Origin: Altererythrobacter sp.
GTDB lineage: Bacteria; Pseudomonadota; Alphaproteobacteria; Sphingomonadales; Sphingomonadaceae
Assembly: GCA_023299945.1 (NCBI GenBank)
Contig: JALZVZ010000125.1
Coordinates: forward strand, 1-5,117
Reading direction: 5' to 3'
Length of the DNA: 5,117 nt
In this document: one piece after another, positions 1 to 5,117 of the stretch
Layout: every line of letters begins with the position of its first letter
Position numbering within the stretch: the stretch's first letter is position 1
Translations under genes and position numbers: made by a program
Notes under the pieces: model-generated
The model's database searches: none
What the model saw: only the letters and a program-made list of their open reading frames with translations
What the model was told of the DNA's origin: nothing

Positions 1-432
1 GAATTTGATCCAGAGGCGGCTGGCAAAATGTTCTTCCGCGGCGGCCACACCGGCTACCTTGGCCTGCGCTATCACGCGCATGGAACAAATTGGGTCGAGC
101 TGGAGTTGCCCTGGCGCGAGGATTTGCTGGGCGAGGAAGACCGCGAAGTGCTGGCATCTGGCCCGATTATCAGCTTGCTCGACATGTGTTCTGGCATGTG
201 TATTTGGACTACACGTAAAGTATTCCAGCCAGTTGCGACGCTGGATTTACGTGTCGATTATCAGCGTCCCGCAAAGGATCGCAGCGCCGTTATCGGCCAT
301 GCAGAATGCTACAAAATCACGCGCTCTGCCGCCTTTGTGCGCGGCTTTGCCCATGATGGAGATCCGGAAAATCCGGTCGCAACATTGGCCGGGGTTTTCA
401 TGACCATCGCGATGGACCCCCGAAATGTCTGA
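1..432 (+). CDS. PaaI-family hotdog thioesterase, 5' end cut by window edge
   Basis: The frame is open from base 1 to the TGA at 430-432, giving 143 visible residues; the first nine residues before the Met at base 28 read as coding, so the true start probably lies outside the window. The protein looks like a small hotdog-fold acyl-CoA thioesterase of the PaaI/4HBT group, which hydrolyse acyl- or aryl-CoA thioesters in the cytoplasm as dimers or tetramers. Seen: a central-helix motif SGPIISLLDMCSG (visible residues 53-65) with Asp61 at the usual acid position, followed by the alternating hydrophobic strands VATLDLRVDYQRPA and AVIGHAECYKI typical of the fold. The usual HGG before the helix is replaced by SGP. 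It overlaps the next thioesterase gene by 8 bases, so the two are probably one operon and translationally coupled. The substrate cannot be told from sequence. Confidence 0.85.
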   Translation, partial: EFDPEAAGKMFFRGGHTGYLGLRYHAHGTNWVELELPWREDLLGEEDREVLASGPIISLLDMCSGMCIWTTRKVFQPVATLDLRVDYQRPAKDRSAVIGHAECYKITRSAAFVRGFAHDGDPENPVATLAGVFMTIAMDPRNV

Positions 433-862
433 TGATGCAAAGCCCAAACCTGTGGCCGTGACACTCACGCCCTACGCCCGCTCCTTGGGAATTGAACTTG
501 AAGATGCAGCAAACGATGCAGGCCGAAACTCGCACACACTCGCGATTGATTTTAGCCGAAATATTGAAGGGCGCCCCGGCCATTTCCACGGCGGTGCAAC
601 CGCTGGATTATTGGAAGCTGCTGGATATGCGATCCTGCGCGCCACTTTGGACGCAGACAATCGGCAACCCATCCTCAAGCCGGTAAATATCACTGTCCAA
701 TATCTGAGCGCCGGCAAGCAGAAGCGCACCTATGCGCAGGGGCGGATCACGCGGCTTGGCCGGCGCAATGCCAATGTTACGGTTGAAGCTTGGCAGGATG
801 ATCGCAGCCGTCCGATTGCGACGGCGGTGATGAATATTCTGATGGCTGAGCCCAAAACTTAA
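425..862 (+). CDS. PaaI-family hotdog thioesterase, second of a pair
   Basis: This is a complete 145-residue protein, the usual length for a single hotdog-domain thioesterase. Such enzymes cleave acyl-CoA or aryl-CoA thioesters in the cytoplasm. Seen: the family motif GHFHGGATAGLLEAAGYA (residues 52-69), with His55-Gly56-Gly57 at the helix start and Glu64 where the catalytic Asp or Glu sits. It is followed by the strand pattern VNITVQYLSAG, the turn GRRNANVTVEAW and a final strand IATAVMNILM. The ATG at 425 overlaps the stop of the upstream thioesterase (ATGTCTGA) and has no clear Shine-Dalgarno, so initiation is probably by coupling or reinitiation. It ends tail-to-tail with the PBP gene, sharing bases 859-862. 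It is a paralogue-like partner of the gene before it, and a hetero-oligomer is possible but unproven. Confidence 0.9.
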   Translation: MSDDAKPKPVAVTLTPYARSLGIELEDAANDAGRNSHTLAIDFSRNIEGRPGHFHGGATAGLLEAAGYAILRATLDADNRQPILKPVNITVQYLSAGKQKRTYAQGRITRLGRRNANVTVEAWQDDRSRPIATAVMNILMAEPKT

Positions 863-3108
863 CGCTCTGCAGGAGAGTTAATCGCAACCCCGTCCTCATC
901 CAGGCGGATTTCCAAGGGCACGCCTTCAACTTGCGTCGTCAGCACAGCGCCGTTCTCATCAAAGCCGATTTGTGATCCGTCATTACCAAGTGGAATATTC
1001 TCCGGCAGGCTCATCCCATCAGGCAAGTCCAATTGCTCAATCGGACCGGTGGGGCTCGGCTTCTTCTTCGGCGGAGCAGGCGCGCGCGCCTCGGCAATCG
1101 CGCCAATCATAAAATCGCGCCATATCCGCGCAGGCAGGCCGCCTCCAGTTACCCCGTCCAGCGGCGAATTGTCGTCATTGCCAACCCATACACCGACCAC
1201 CAAATCACCGGCATAGCCAACGAACAAAGCATCACGGTTGTTCTGCGTTGTGCCCGTTTTGCCAAAGTTTGCGATACGCAGCATCGCCCCGCGCCCAGTG
1301 CCTTCGTTAATGGCCGCGCGCAGCATTGCCTCCATGTCCTCATGCTCGCTGGACGAAAGCGAGGTCTCATCGCTCAGCATCCACTCAAACCAGCCCTGCT
1401 CACCTTGAGCAAAGGCATGCGCTTTGATCGGATAGCGATTGGCCGCAACACCGGCATAGGCGCTGGTCAATTCCAGCAAAGTCACGCTCGCACTGCCCAA
1501 GGCAAGGCTTGGATCACCCTTGGGCAATTCAGACGTAATGCCCATGGCCCGCGCCTGCGCAATCACGCGCTCGCTTCCCAGATCATTGAACAATCGCACC
1601 GTGGCGACATTGCTGGAGGAGGCAAAGGCCTGCTCCAATGTCAGGCTGTCTGAATAGCGCCCGCTGGAATTGCGCGGGCGGTAATTGCCAATGGTAATCT
1701 CTGAATTATCAAGCCGATCATCGGCATCAAACCCTGCCTCCAAAGCAGCGGCATAGGTGAACAATTTGAAGGTCGAGCCAGGCTGGCGCTTGGCCTGCGT
1801 TGCGCGGTTAAACGGCGATTTTGCATAATTGCGCCCGCCGATCATCGCCACCACCTCGCCGTTAGGACGCATCGCGACCAAGGCCACTTGCGCATTTCCC
1901 AATTTCGCGCCTGTCACAATCCGGCTAGCCAAGCGTTGCAATTGCGCATCCAGCGTGGTCGTCATCGTCTGCTTGGCATAGCCATTGTTTGGCATTTGCC
2001 GCGCCACGCCCAGCGCCCAATCGGCAAAATATGTGCCCGTCGGCAAAGTCCGTTTGGCCCGCACATCGATCACTGGCGCGCGCATCGCATCCGCCTCTGC
2101 TTGCGTGATAAATTCTGCATCCACCATAGAGCCCACCACCAGATCCATACGTTTCTTTGCCAGATCATAATTCTTCGATGGGGCAAGCCGCGATGGTGCT
2201 TTGAGCAGGCCCGCAAGCATCGCTGCTTGTTCAGGCAAAAGGTTCTCCGGCTTGCGGTAGAAATAATGCAGAGATGCGGCGCGCAGGCCATATTGATTAT
2301 CGCCGAAATAGGCGTTGGAAAGATAGCGCTCAAGGATTTCATCTTTGGTCAGCCACGCCTCCATCCAGAACGCGATCAGCGCCTCACGCGCTTTGCGGCT
2401 GAGAGTTTGTTCCGGCGTCAAGAATGTGAATTTCGCCAGCTGCTGAGTGATGGTGCTGCCCCCGCCCACACCCGTCCAAGCGGCGCGCGCAATCCCGCGC
2501 GGATCGACACCCCAATGCGAATAGAACCGCCGGTCTTCAATCGCCAAAAACGGCTCAATCACATGATCAGGCAAGTCCGCCGCTTTCACCGGAGCCTCAA
2601 CATTCGCGCCGCTGCGCGCAATCGGGGTTCCGTCGCTCGCCAGCAAAGTAATTTGCGGCGGCACAATCGGCTCTAATGATTTGGACAAGGGCGCGGTAAA
2701 AAACAACCAGCCAATGGTGAGGAACAATAGCAGCAGGCAGCCTGCTATCCCGCGGCTGATCCATTTCCATTTGCGCCCGCGCTTACGCGTCTTTTGCGGT
2801 TCAGGATCTGCATCGAACCCGCGTTCATAGGGCTCTACCTCAGGTTCATCTTCGAGCTCATCTTCAAGGAAGTCATCATCCTTGCGCCGCCAAAATTGCC
2901 AAAAACGGCGCGGCTTCTTAGGCGCTGCTTGCGGATCATTCTCGCGGTCATAGCGATCAAAATCAAAGCGATCATCAAAGTCATCGAGCGCGCTGCCATA
3001 GGGGTCTTCGGTCGCAAAATAACCCGCATCGTTTGAACGATTAGAGGCGCGTTCAAAGCCGCGCTCATCATCAGGATCAGGTTTTTGGGGTCGCAGCCAC
3101 GATAACAT
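859..3108 (-). CDS. Class A penicillin-binding protein (bifunctional transglycosylase/transpeptidase, PBP1A family)
   Basis: This 749-residue, single-pass inner-membrane enzyme polymerises lipid II into glycan strands and cross-links the peptides. Domains in order: an acidic cytoplasmic tail (1-115), a membrane segment (about 117-138), a GT51 transglycosylase (about 160-345) and a transpeptidase (about 380-670). GT51 motifs seen are EDRRFYSHWG with catalytic Glu191, GGSTITQQLAK (216-226), RKAREA with the second conserved Glu242, and RYLSNAYFG. Transpeptidase motifs are STFK with acylated Ser445 and Lys448, SSN (498-500) and KTGT (617-620). All catalytic residues are present. The linker between the domains is short, leaving no room for the large extra domain of E. 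coli-type PBP1A. A Pro/Lys-rich stretch leads into an acidic C-terminal tail (690-749). The start has no Shine-Dalgarno; a perfect inverted repeat ends three bases before it. The name PBP1A versus another class A paralogue is uncertain, the activity is not. Confidence 0.96.
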   Translation of the reverse strand: MLSWLRPQKPDPDDERGFERASNRSNDAGYFATEDPYGSALDDFDDRFDFDRYDRENDPQAAPKKPRRFWQFWRRKDDDFLEDELEDEPEVEPYERGFDADPEPQKTRKRGRKWKWISRGIAGCLLLLFLTIGWLFFTAPLSKSLEPIVPPQITLLASDGTPIARSGANVEAPVKAADLPDHVIEPFLAIEDRRFYSHWGVDPRGIARAAWTGVGGGSTITQQLAKFTFLTPEQTLSRKAREALIAFWMEAWLTKDEILERYLSNAYFGDNQYGLRAASLHYFYRKPENLLPEQAAMLAGLLKAPSRLAPSKNYDLAKKRMDLVVGSMVDAEFITQAEADAMRAPVIDVRAKRTLPTGTYFADWALGVARQMPNNGYAKQTMTTTLDAQLQRLASRIVTGAKLGNAQVALVAMRPNGEVVAMIGGRNYAKSPFNRATQAKRQPGSTFKLFTYAAALEAGFDADDRLDNSEITIGNYRPRNSSGRYSDSLTLEQAFASSSNVATVRLFNDLGSERVIAQARAMGITSELPKGDPSLALGSASVTLLELTSAYAGVAANRYPIKAHAFAQGEQGWFEWMLSDETSLSSSEHEDMEAMLRAAINEGTGRGAMLRIANFGKTGTTQNNRDALFVGYAGDLVVGVWVGNDDNSPLDGVTGGGLPARIWRDFMIGAIAEARAPAPPKKKPSPTGPIEQLDLPDGMSLPENIPLGNDGSQIGFDENGAVLTTQVEGVPLEIRLDEDGVAINSPAER

Positions 3109-3111
3109 GAA

Positions 3112-3135
3112 GCTGTGTTACACCATTAACACAGC
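3112..3135. repeat. Perfect 9-base inverted repeat ahead of the PBP start, possible operator
   Basis: The plus strand reads GCTGTGTTA (3112-3120), a 6-base spacer CACCAT, then TAACACAGC (3127-3135), with no mismatch in the arms. It lies in the 53-base gap between the cobS stop and the PBP start, ending three bases before the PBP ATG. It covers the -10 and most of the spacer of the putative PBP promoter, so binding of a dimeric regulator here would block transcription. As RNA it could form a 9-bp hairpin ending cobS transcripts, but no run of U follows in either direction, so it is not a standard intrinsic terminator. The repeat is seen directly; the operator role is inferred. Confidence 0.55.
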
Positions 3136-3143
3136 AAGCGCAA
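3115..3143 (-). promoter_or_regulatory. Candidate PBP promoter, start-codon-proximal
   Basis: In the PBP direction there is TTGCGC (3143-3138), a 17-base spacer and TAACAC (3120-3115), then six bases to the ATG. Matches to the sigma-70 consensus are only partial (about 3 of 6 in each box), although alphaproteobacterial promoters are often this loose. The spacing would place the first transcribed base at or next to the ATG, which would explain why no ribosome binding site is visible. This is inference from spacing and weak boxes. Confidence 0.3.
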
Positions 3144-3161
3144 TCACAGGTTTATGCCGTG

Positions 3162-4157
3162 TCAGGCCAAATTCGCAATGCTTTCGGGCAAGTCTTGGCC
3201 AAACACGCGCTGGTAATATTCGCTCACCAGCATGCGCTCTGCCTCGTCGCATTTGTTGAGGAAGGACAGGCGGAAGGAAAATCCAGCCTCGCCAAATATC
3301 TCAGCATTTTGCGCCCAAGTCATGACGGTGCGCGGGCTCATGACAGTAGAAATATCACCATTCACGAACCCTTGGCGGGTTAGATCGGCAACCTTGATCA
3401 TATTGGCGATCAGTTGGTCGTCCATATCCGGAACCTTGGATTTCACAATCTCAAGCTCAACCGGAGCCTCAAGATAGTTGAGCGCGACCACCACATTCCA
3501 GCGGTCCATCTGCGCTTGGTTGATGGCCTGCGTGCCGTGGTACAGACCGCTGGTATCACCGAGCCCAACCGTGTTCGAGGTCGCGAACAGGCGGAAATAC
3601 GGGTTCGGCGTTATGACCTTATTTTGGTCAAGCAAAGTCAAACGTCCGCTGGACTCCAAAATCCGCTGGATCACAAACATCACATCAGGGCGGCCCGCAT
3701 CATATTCGTCAAAAGTCAGCGCAACCGGATGTTGCAGCGCCCAAGGCAGCAAGCCCTCTTGAAATTCAGTGACCTGCAAACCGTCGCGAAGCACGATCGC
3801 ATCGCGGCCAATCAGATCGATCCGGCTGATATGCGCATCCAGATTGATCCGAATGCTGGGCCAGTTAAGGCGGGCGGCCACCTGCTCAATATGCGTTGAT
3901 TTGCCTGTTCCATGATAGCCCTGCACCATCACGCGGCGATTATGGGCAAAGCCTGCAAGGATCGCCAACGTCGTGTCCGGATCGAACACATAGGATGGGT
4001 CAACCTCCGGCACGCGCTCATCAGGCTGGCTGAAAGCGGGCACTTCCCAGTCCACATCAATGCCAAAAACATCGCGGACTTTTACGCTTTTATCAGGTGC
4101 GTTCATCACGGTCTCGTCAGAGGAGCCAGAGCTATCGGATTTCATTACAGTTGCCAT
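3162..4157 (-). CDS. cobS: Cobaltochelatase subunit CobS (MoxR-type AAA+ ATPase)
   Basis: CobS is the AAA+ motor of the aerobic cobaltochelatase: CobS and CobT form a chaperone-like ring complex that acts with CobN to insert cobalt into hydrogenobyrinic acid a,c-diamide in cytoplasmic cobalamin synthesis. Using the ATG at 4157 the protein has 331 residues, close to the about 330 of the classical Pseudomonas denitrificans CobS. Seen: the family N-terminus VRDVFGID, Walker [10 protein letters not shown] (80-88), Walker B ALTFDEYD with Asp150-Glu151, sensor-1 ATSNT with Asn195, the arginine-finger region QAQMDRW with Arg219, and sensor-2 MSPRTVMTW with Arg276. All ATPase residues are intact. A TTG at 4193 would add 12 residues and an ATG at 4106 would give 314; 4157 fits family length and the candidate promoter best. 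The next gene downstream is a PBP, not cobT, so any partner is encoded elsewhere. Confidence 0.95.
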   Translation of the reverse strand: MATVMKSDSSGSSDETVMNAPDKSVKVRDVFGIDVDWEVPAFSQPDERVPEVDPSYVFDPDTTLAILAGFAHNRRVMVQGYHGTGKSTHIEQVAARLNWPSIRINLDAHISRIDLIGRDAIVLRDGLQVTEFQEGLLPWALQHPVALTFDEYDAGRPDVMFVIQRILESSGRLTLLDQNKVITPNPYFRLFATSNTVGLGDTSGLYHGTQAINQAQMDRWNVVVALNYLEAPVELEIVKSKVPDMDDQLIANMIKVADLTRQGFVNGDISTVMSPRTVMTWAQNAEIFGEAGFSFRLSFLNKCDEAERMLVSEYYQRVFGQDLPESIANLA

Positions 4158-4164
4158 ATGCCAC

Positions 4165-4193
4165 CGGTTAGCGGGCCAAAAGCCTTGCTGCAA
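4165..4193 (-). promoter_or_regulatory. cobS: Candidate cobS promoter in the 90-base gap
   Basis: In the cobS direction there is TTGCAG (4193-4188), a 17-base spacer and TAACCG (4170-4165), then seven bases to the ATG at 4157. Read with its two preceding bases the -10 is GCTAACCG, which resembles the GCTANAWC form described for Caulobacter housekeeping promoters. Transcription would start at 4158 or 4157, almost leaderless. Only a GGTGG, three bases before the ATG, could serve as a poor ribosome binding site. The remainder of the gap to the cupin stop at 4248 holds no convincing terminator. The boxes are weak and the call is inferred. Confidence 0.3.
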
Positions 4194-4247
4194 GCCGGGT
4201 TTGTGCGGTTATTTTGCTAGGGGCGTAAGGTGCGCAAATTGCACGGA

Positions 4248-4937
4248 CTAAATTGGGGGAACGGTTCCACCCAAAGAACCGGCGGTTAAATGCTGAGTTT
4301 TGACCCAAATGCGTGCGCCATCAGGGCCAGATTTCGCCTGCGCTTGCATGCCAGCTGGCAGACGTATCCAATCATGCTGAGCATATGTTTCGCCTTGAAA
4401 TTCAAGTGCGCCATCGAGGATGAGCAGTTCCGCCCCGCCCGCATCGCCAATGTCGCACGCGGTGCTGGCTTCCCATTGCTGGAGCGCTACCAACTCATCC
4501 GCACGGTCTGACAAGATAGCTTGCGAAATACCTTGCACGCCTGCAGCAGGCTCTAACGCCAAGCCATTCATATCGAGCGAAAATTGAGCGCTGTCACTTT
4601 CATCAAACTGCCACAATTTCACAAAGATCACGCAGCCATCGTCAGACCTTGGCACATGGTGTGTACCGATCGGATTGCGCACATAAGTGCCCGCTGGATA
4701 GTCGCCATGCTCATCCTGAAACACGCCCTCAAGCACGATAAATTCTTCACCGCCAGAATGCATATGCTGAGAGAACGCGCTGCCCGGTGCATAGCGTACA
4801 ATCGATGTGGCGCGCGCCACTTCGCCGCCAATCCGGTCGAGCATCCGGCGTTCAACCCCTTCCATCGGCGAGGCCAACCATTCAATCGTATTGGTGCAAA
4901 GCGCAACGGGCGCGGCAAAATCAGCGTTTACTTTCAT
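4248..4937 (-). CDS. ChrR-like bicupin protein
   Basis: This 229-residue protein resembles the C-terminal cupin domain (cupin_7 type) of the anti-sigma factor ChrR. Seen: the family opening MKVNADF, the conserved run ERRMLDRIGGEVARATSIVR, then HMHSGGEEF (58-66) and the stretch EHGDYPAGTYVRNPIGTHH (76-94). His58, His60, Glu64 and His94 have the spacing I recall for the zinc ligands of the ChrR cupin, so metal binding is likely. A second, weaker cupin half (about 130-217, with ELLILDGALEFQGE and DWIRLPAGM) lacks the HxH ligands. The zinc-binding anti-sigma domain found at the N-terminus of ChrR is absent, and no sigma factor gene is adjacent, so a sigma-controlling role is not supported. It is probably cytoplasmic, as no signal peptide is seen. 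The frame stays open upstream to the window edge, but family similarity starts at this ATG. Reaction or ligand is unknown. Confidence 0.87.
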   Translation of the reverse strand: MKVNADFAAPVALCTNTIEWLASPMEGVERRMLDRIGGEVARATSIVRYAPGSAFSQHMHSGGEEFIVLEGVFQDEHGDYPAGTYVRNPIGTHHVPRSDDGCVIFVKLWQFDESDSAQFSLDMNGLALEPAAGVQGISQAILSDRADELVALQQWEASTACDIGDAGGAELLILDGALEFQGETYAQHDWIRLPAGMQAQAKSGPDGARIWVKTQHLTAGSLGGTVPPI

Positions 4938-4943
4938 GAAGGT

Positions 4944-4972
4944 AAGATAGGTTGGCAAAGGCGCGATGTTAA
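4944..4972 (-). promoter_or_regulatory. Candidate cupin-gene promoter, leaderless geometry
   Basis: In the cupin direction there is TTAACA (4972-4967; one mismatch to TTGACA), a 17-base spacer and TATCTT (4949-4944; two mismatches to TATAAT), followed by six bases and the ATG at 4937. It is the best-matching promoter in the window. A start point seven bases beyond the -10 would be the A of the ATG, fitting the lack of any purine-rich Shine-Dalgarno there. It lies in the 76-base divergent gap shared with the gene beginning at 5014. Confidence 0.45.
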
Positions 4973-5013
4973 GTGGCTCGCCAAGCCCAGCGCTTTGGTC
5001 TAATTTCCCGGCG

Positions 5014-5117
5014 ATGACGAATACGGCTGATACCCCCATTGAGAAAATCCGGTTGCGCGTAGTGGACCGAGTGCGCGGCGTGTTCAACGATGCGTCTGCT
5101 GGACAAAAACCAGAGCC
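5014..5117 (+). CDS. Start of a divergent gene, possibly DUF2236/MpaB-like, cut by right edge
   Basis: An open frame runs from the ATG at 5014 to the window end, giving 34 codons. The sequence (Ile9-Glu10-Lys11, then RLRVVDRVRGVFNDASAGQ at residues 13-31) looks like a real protein start. I recall similar openings, with VRG[VI]FND followed by a short GxxP segment, in DUF2236 proteins of alphaproteobacteria (related to MpaB and latex-clearing oxygenases, haem-binding in characterised members). The decisive conserved histidine region would lie beyond the window. No Shine-Dalgarno is visible; a TCTAAT at 4999-5004 could be a -10 box but has no matching -35. The gene diverges from the cupin gene across a 76-base gap. 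The competing reading, that the opposite strand codes here as an extension of the cupin gene, is less likely because cupin similarity begins at 4937. Confidence 0.5.
   Translation, partial: MTNTADTPIEKIRLRVVDRVRGVFNDASAGQKPE

Noticed and set aside
1033..1653. Plus-strand open frame of 206 codons opposite the transpeptidase domain.
   Set aside because: It mirrors the coding strand of conserved PBP motifs, and its product has no recognisable fold.
1888..2676. Long plus-strand open frame (262 codons) opposite the PBP gene.
   Set aside because: It is antisense to the transglycosylase domain, whose catalytic motifs are intact; its translation is rich in Arg, His, Cys and Gln with no recognisable domain, typical of a shadow frame.
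2952..2974. AGCGATCA repeated 15 bases apart in the PBP gene, as a small tandem repeat.
   Set aside because: The similarity follows from the Asp/Arg/aromatic-rich protein tail encoded here; the units diverge quickly and do not form an array.
3414..3899. Plus-strand open frame of 161 codons opposite cobS.
   Set aside because: It is antisense to the Walker A, Walker B and sensor-1 region of CobS; composition is shadow-like.
4158..4193. Twelve-residue CobS extension from the TTG at 4193.
   Set aside because: The extra residues resemble no CobS N-terminus I recall, there is no Shine-Dalgarno before the TTG, and the ATG at 4157 gives the usual length.
4184..4194. CTTGC-T-GCAAG palindrome near the candidate cobS -35 as an operator or terminator.
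   Set aside because: Five-base arms with a one-base centre are expected by chance at this scale, and a hairpin with such a loop would not form.
4230..4244. Imperfect GTGC/GCAC dyad just after the cupin stop, as a terminator.
   Set aside because: Only four base pairs in the stem, and no run of T follows in the cupin direction.
4938..5087. Fifty-residue upstream extension of the cupin gene from a TTG at 5087.
   Set aside because: The ChrR-like family opening (MKVNADF) begins at the ATG at 4937; the extension looks non-coding, would run antisense to the gene at 5014 and would bury the best candidate promoter inside the gene.

Overview
The window looks like an ordinary chromosomal stretch of an alphaproteobacterium, most likely a sphingomonad of the Erythrobacter/Sphingomonas type. 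This rests on protein style: a CobS subunit of the aerobic CobNST cobaltochelatase, a ChrR-like cupin, paired PaaI-type thioesterases and a class A PBP with a long charged cytoplasmic tail. The rare or absent Shine-Dalgarno sequences fit as well. Base composition is moderately GC-rich by eye and even throughout. I see no insertion sequence, phage gene, tRNA, rRNA or CRISPR array.

Layout, left to right. Two overlapping plus-strand hotdog-fold thioesterase genes (1-432, cut by the left edge, and 425-862) form a translationally coupled pair. They meet tail-to-tail, with a 4-base overlap, the minus-strand gene for a bifunctional penicillin-binding protein (859-3108). Behind it on the minus strand lie cobS (3162-4157) and a bicupin protein resembling the ChrR cupin domain (4248-4937). 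A plus-strand gene begins at 5014, divergent from the cupin gene, and is cut by the right edge; its first 34 residues suggest a DUF2236/MpaB-like protein. No gene-free stretch exceeds about 90 bases.

The genes do not form one obvious pathway. The thioesterases probably act on acyl-CoA, the PBP builds peptidoglycan in the periplasm, CobS is an AAA+ motor that normally works with CobT and CobN, and the cupin is probably a metal-binding cytoplasmic protein. The three minus-strand genes have gaps of 53 and 90 bases between them, and each start codon is preceded by a promoter-like pair with a 17-base spacer placed so that transcription would begin at or next to the start codon. They may therefore be separately transcribed, possibly leaderless units.

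The most noteworthy non-coding element is a perfect 9-base inverted repeat (3112-3135) lying over the putative PBP promoter. I did not find a convincing new multi-gene system here. The points most worth following are that inverted repeat, the possible leaderless starts, the complementary active sites of the thioesterase pair, and cobS without an adjacent cobT.
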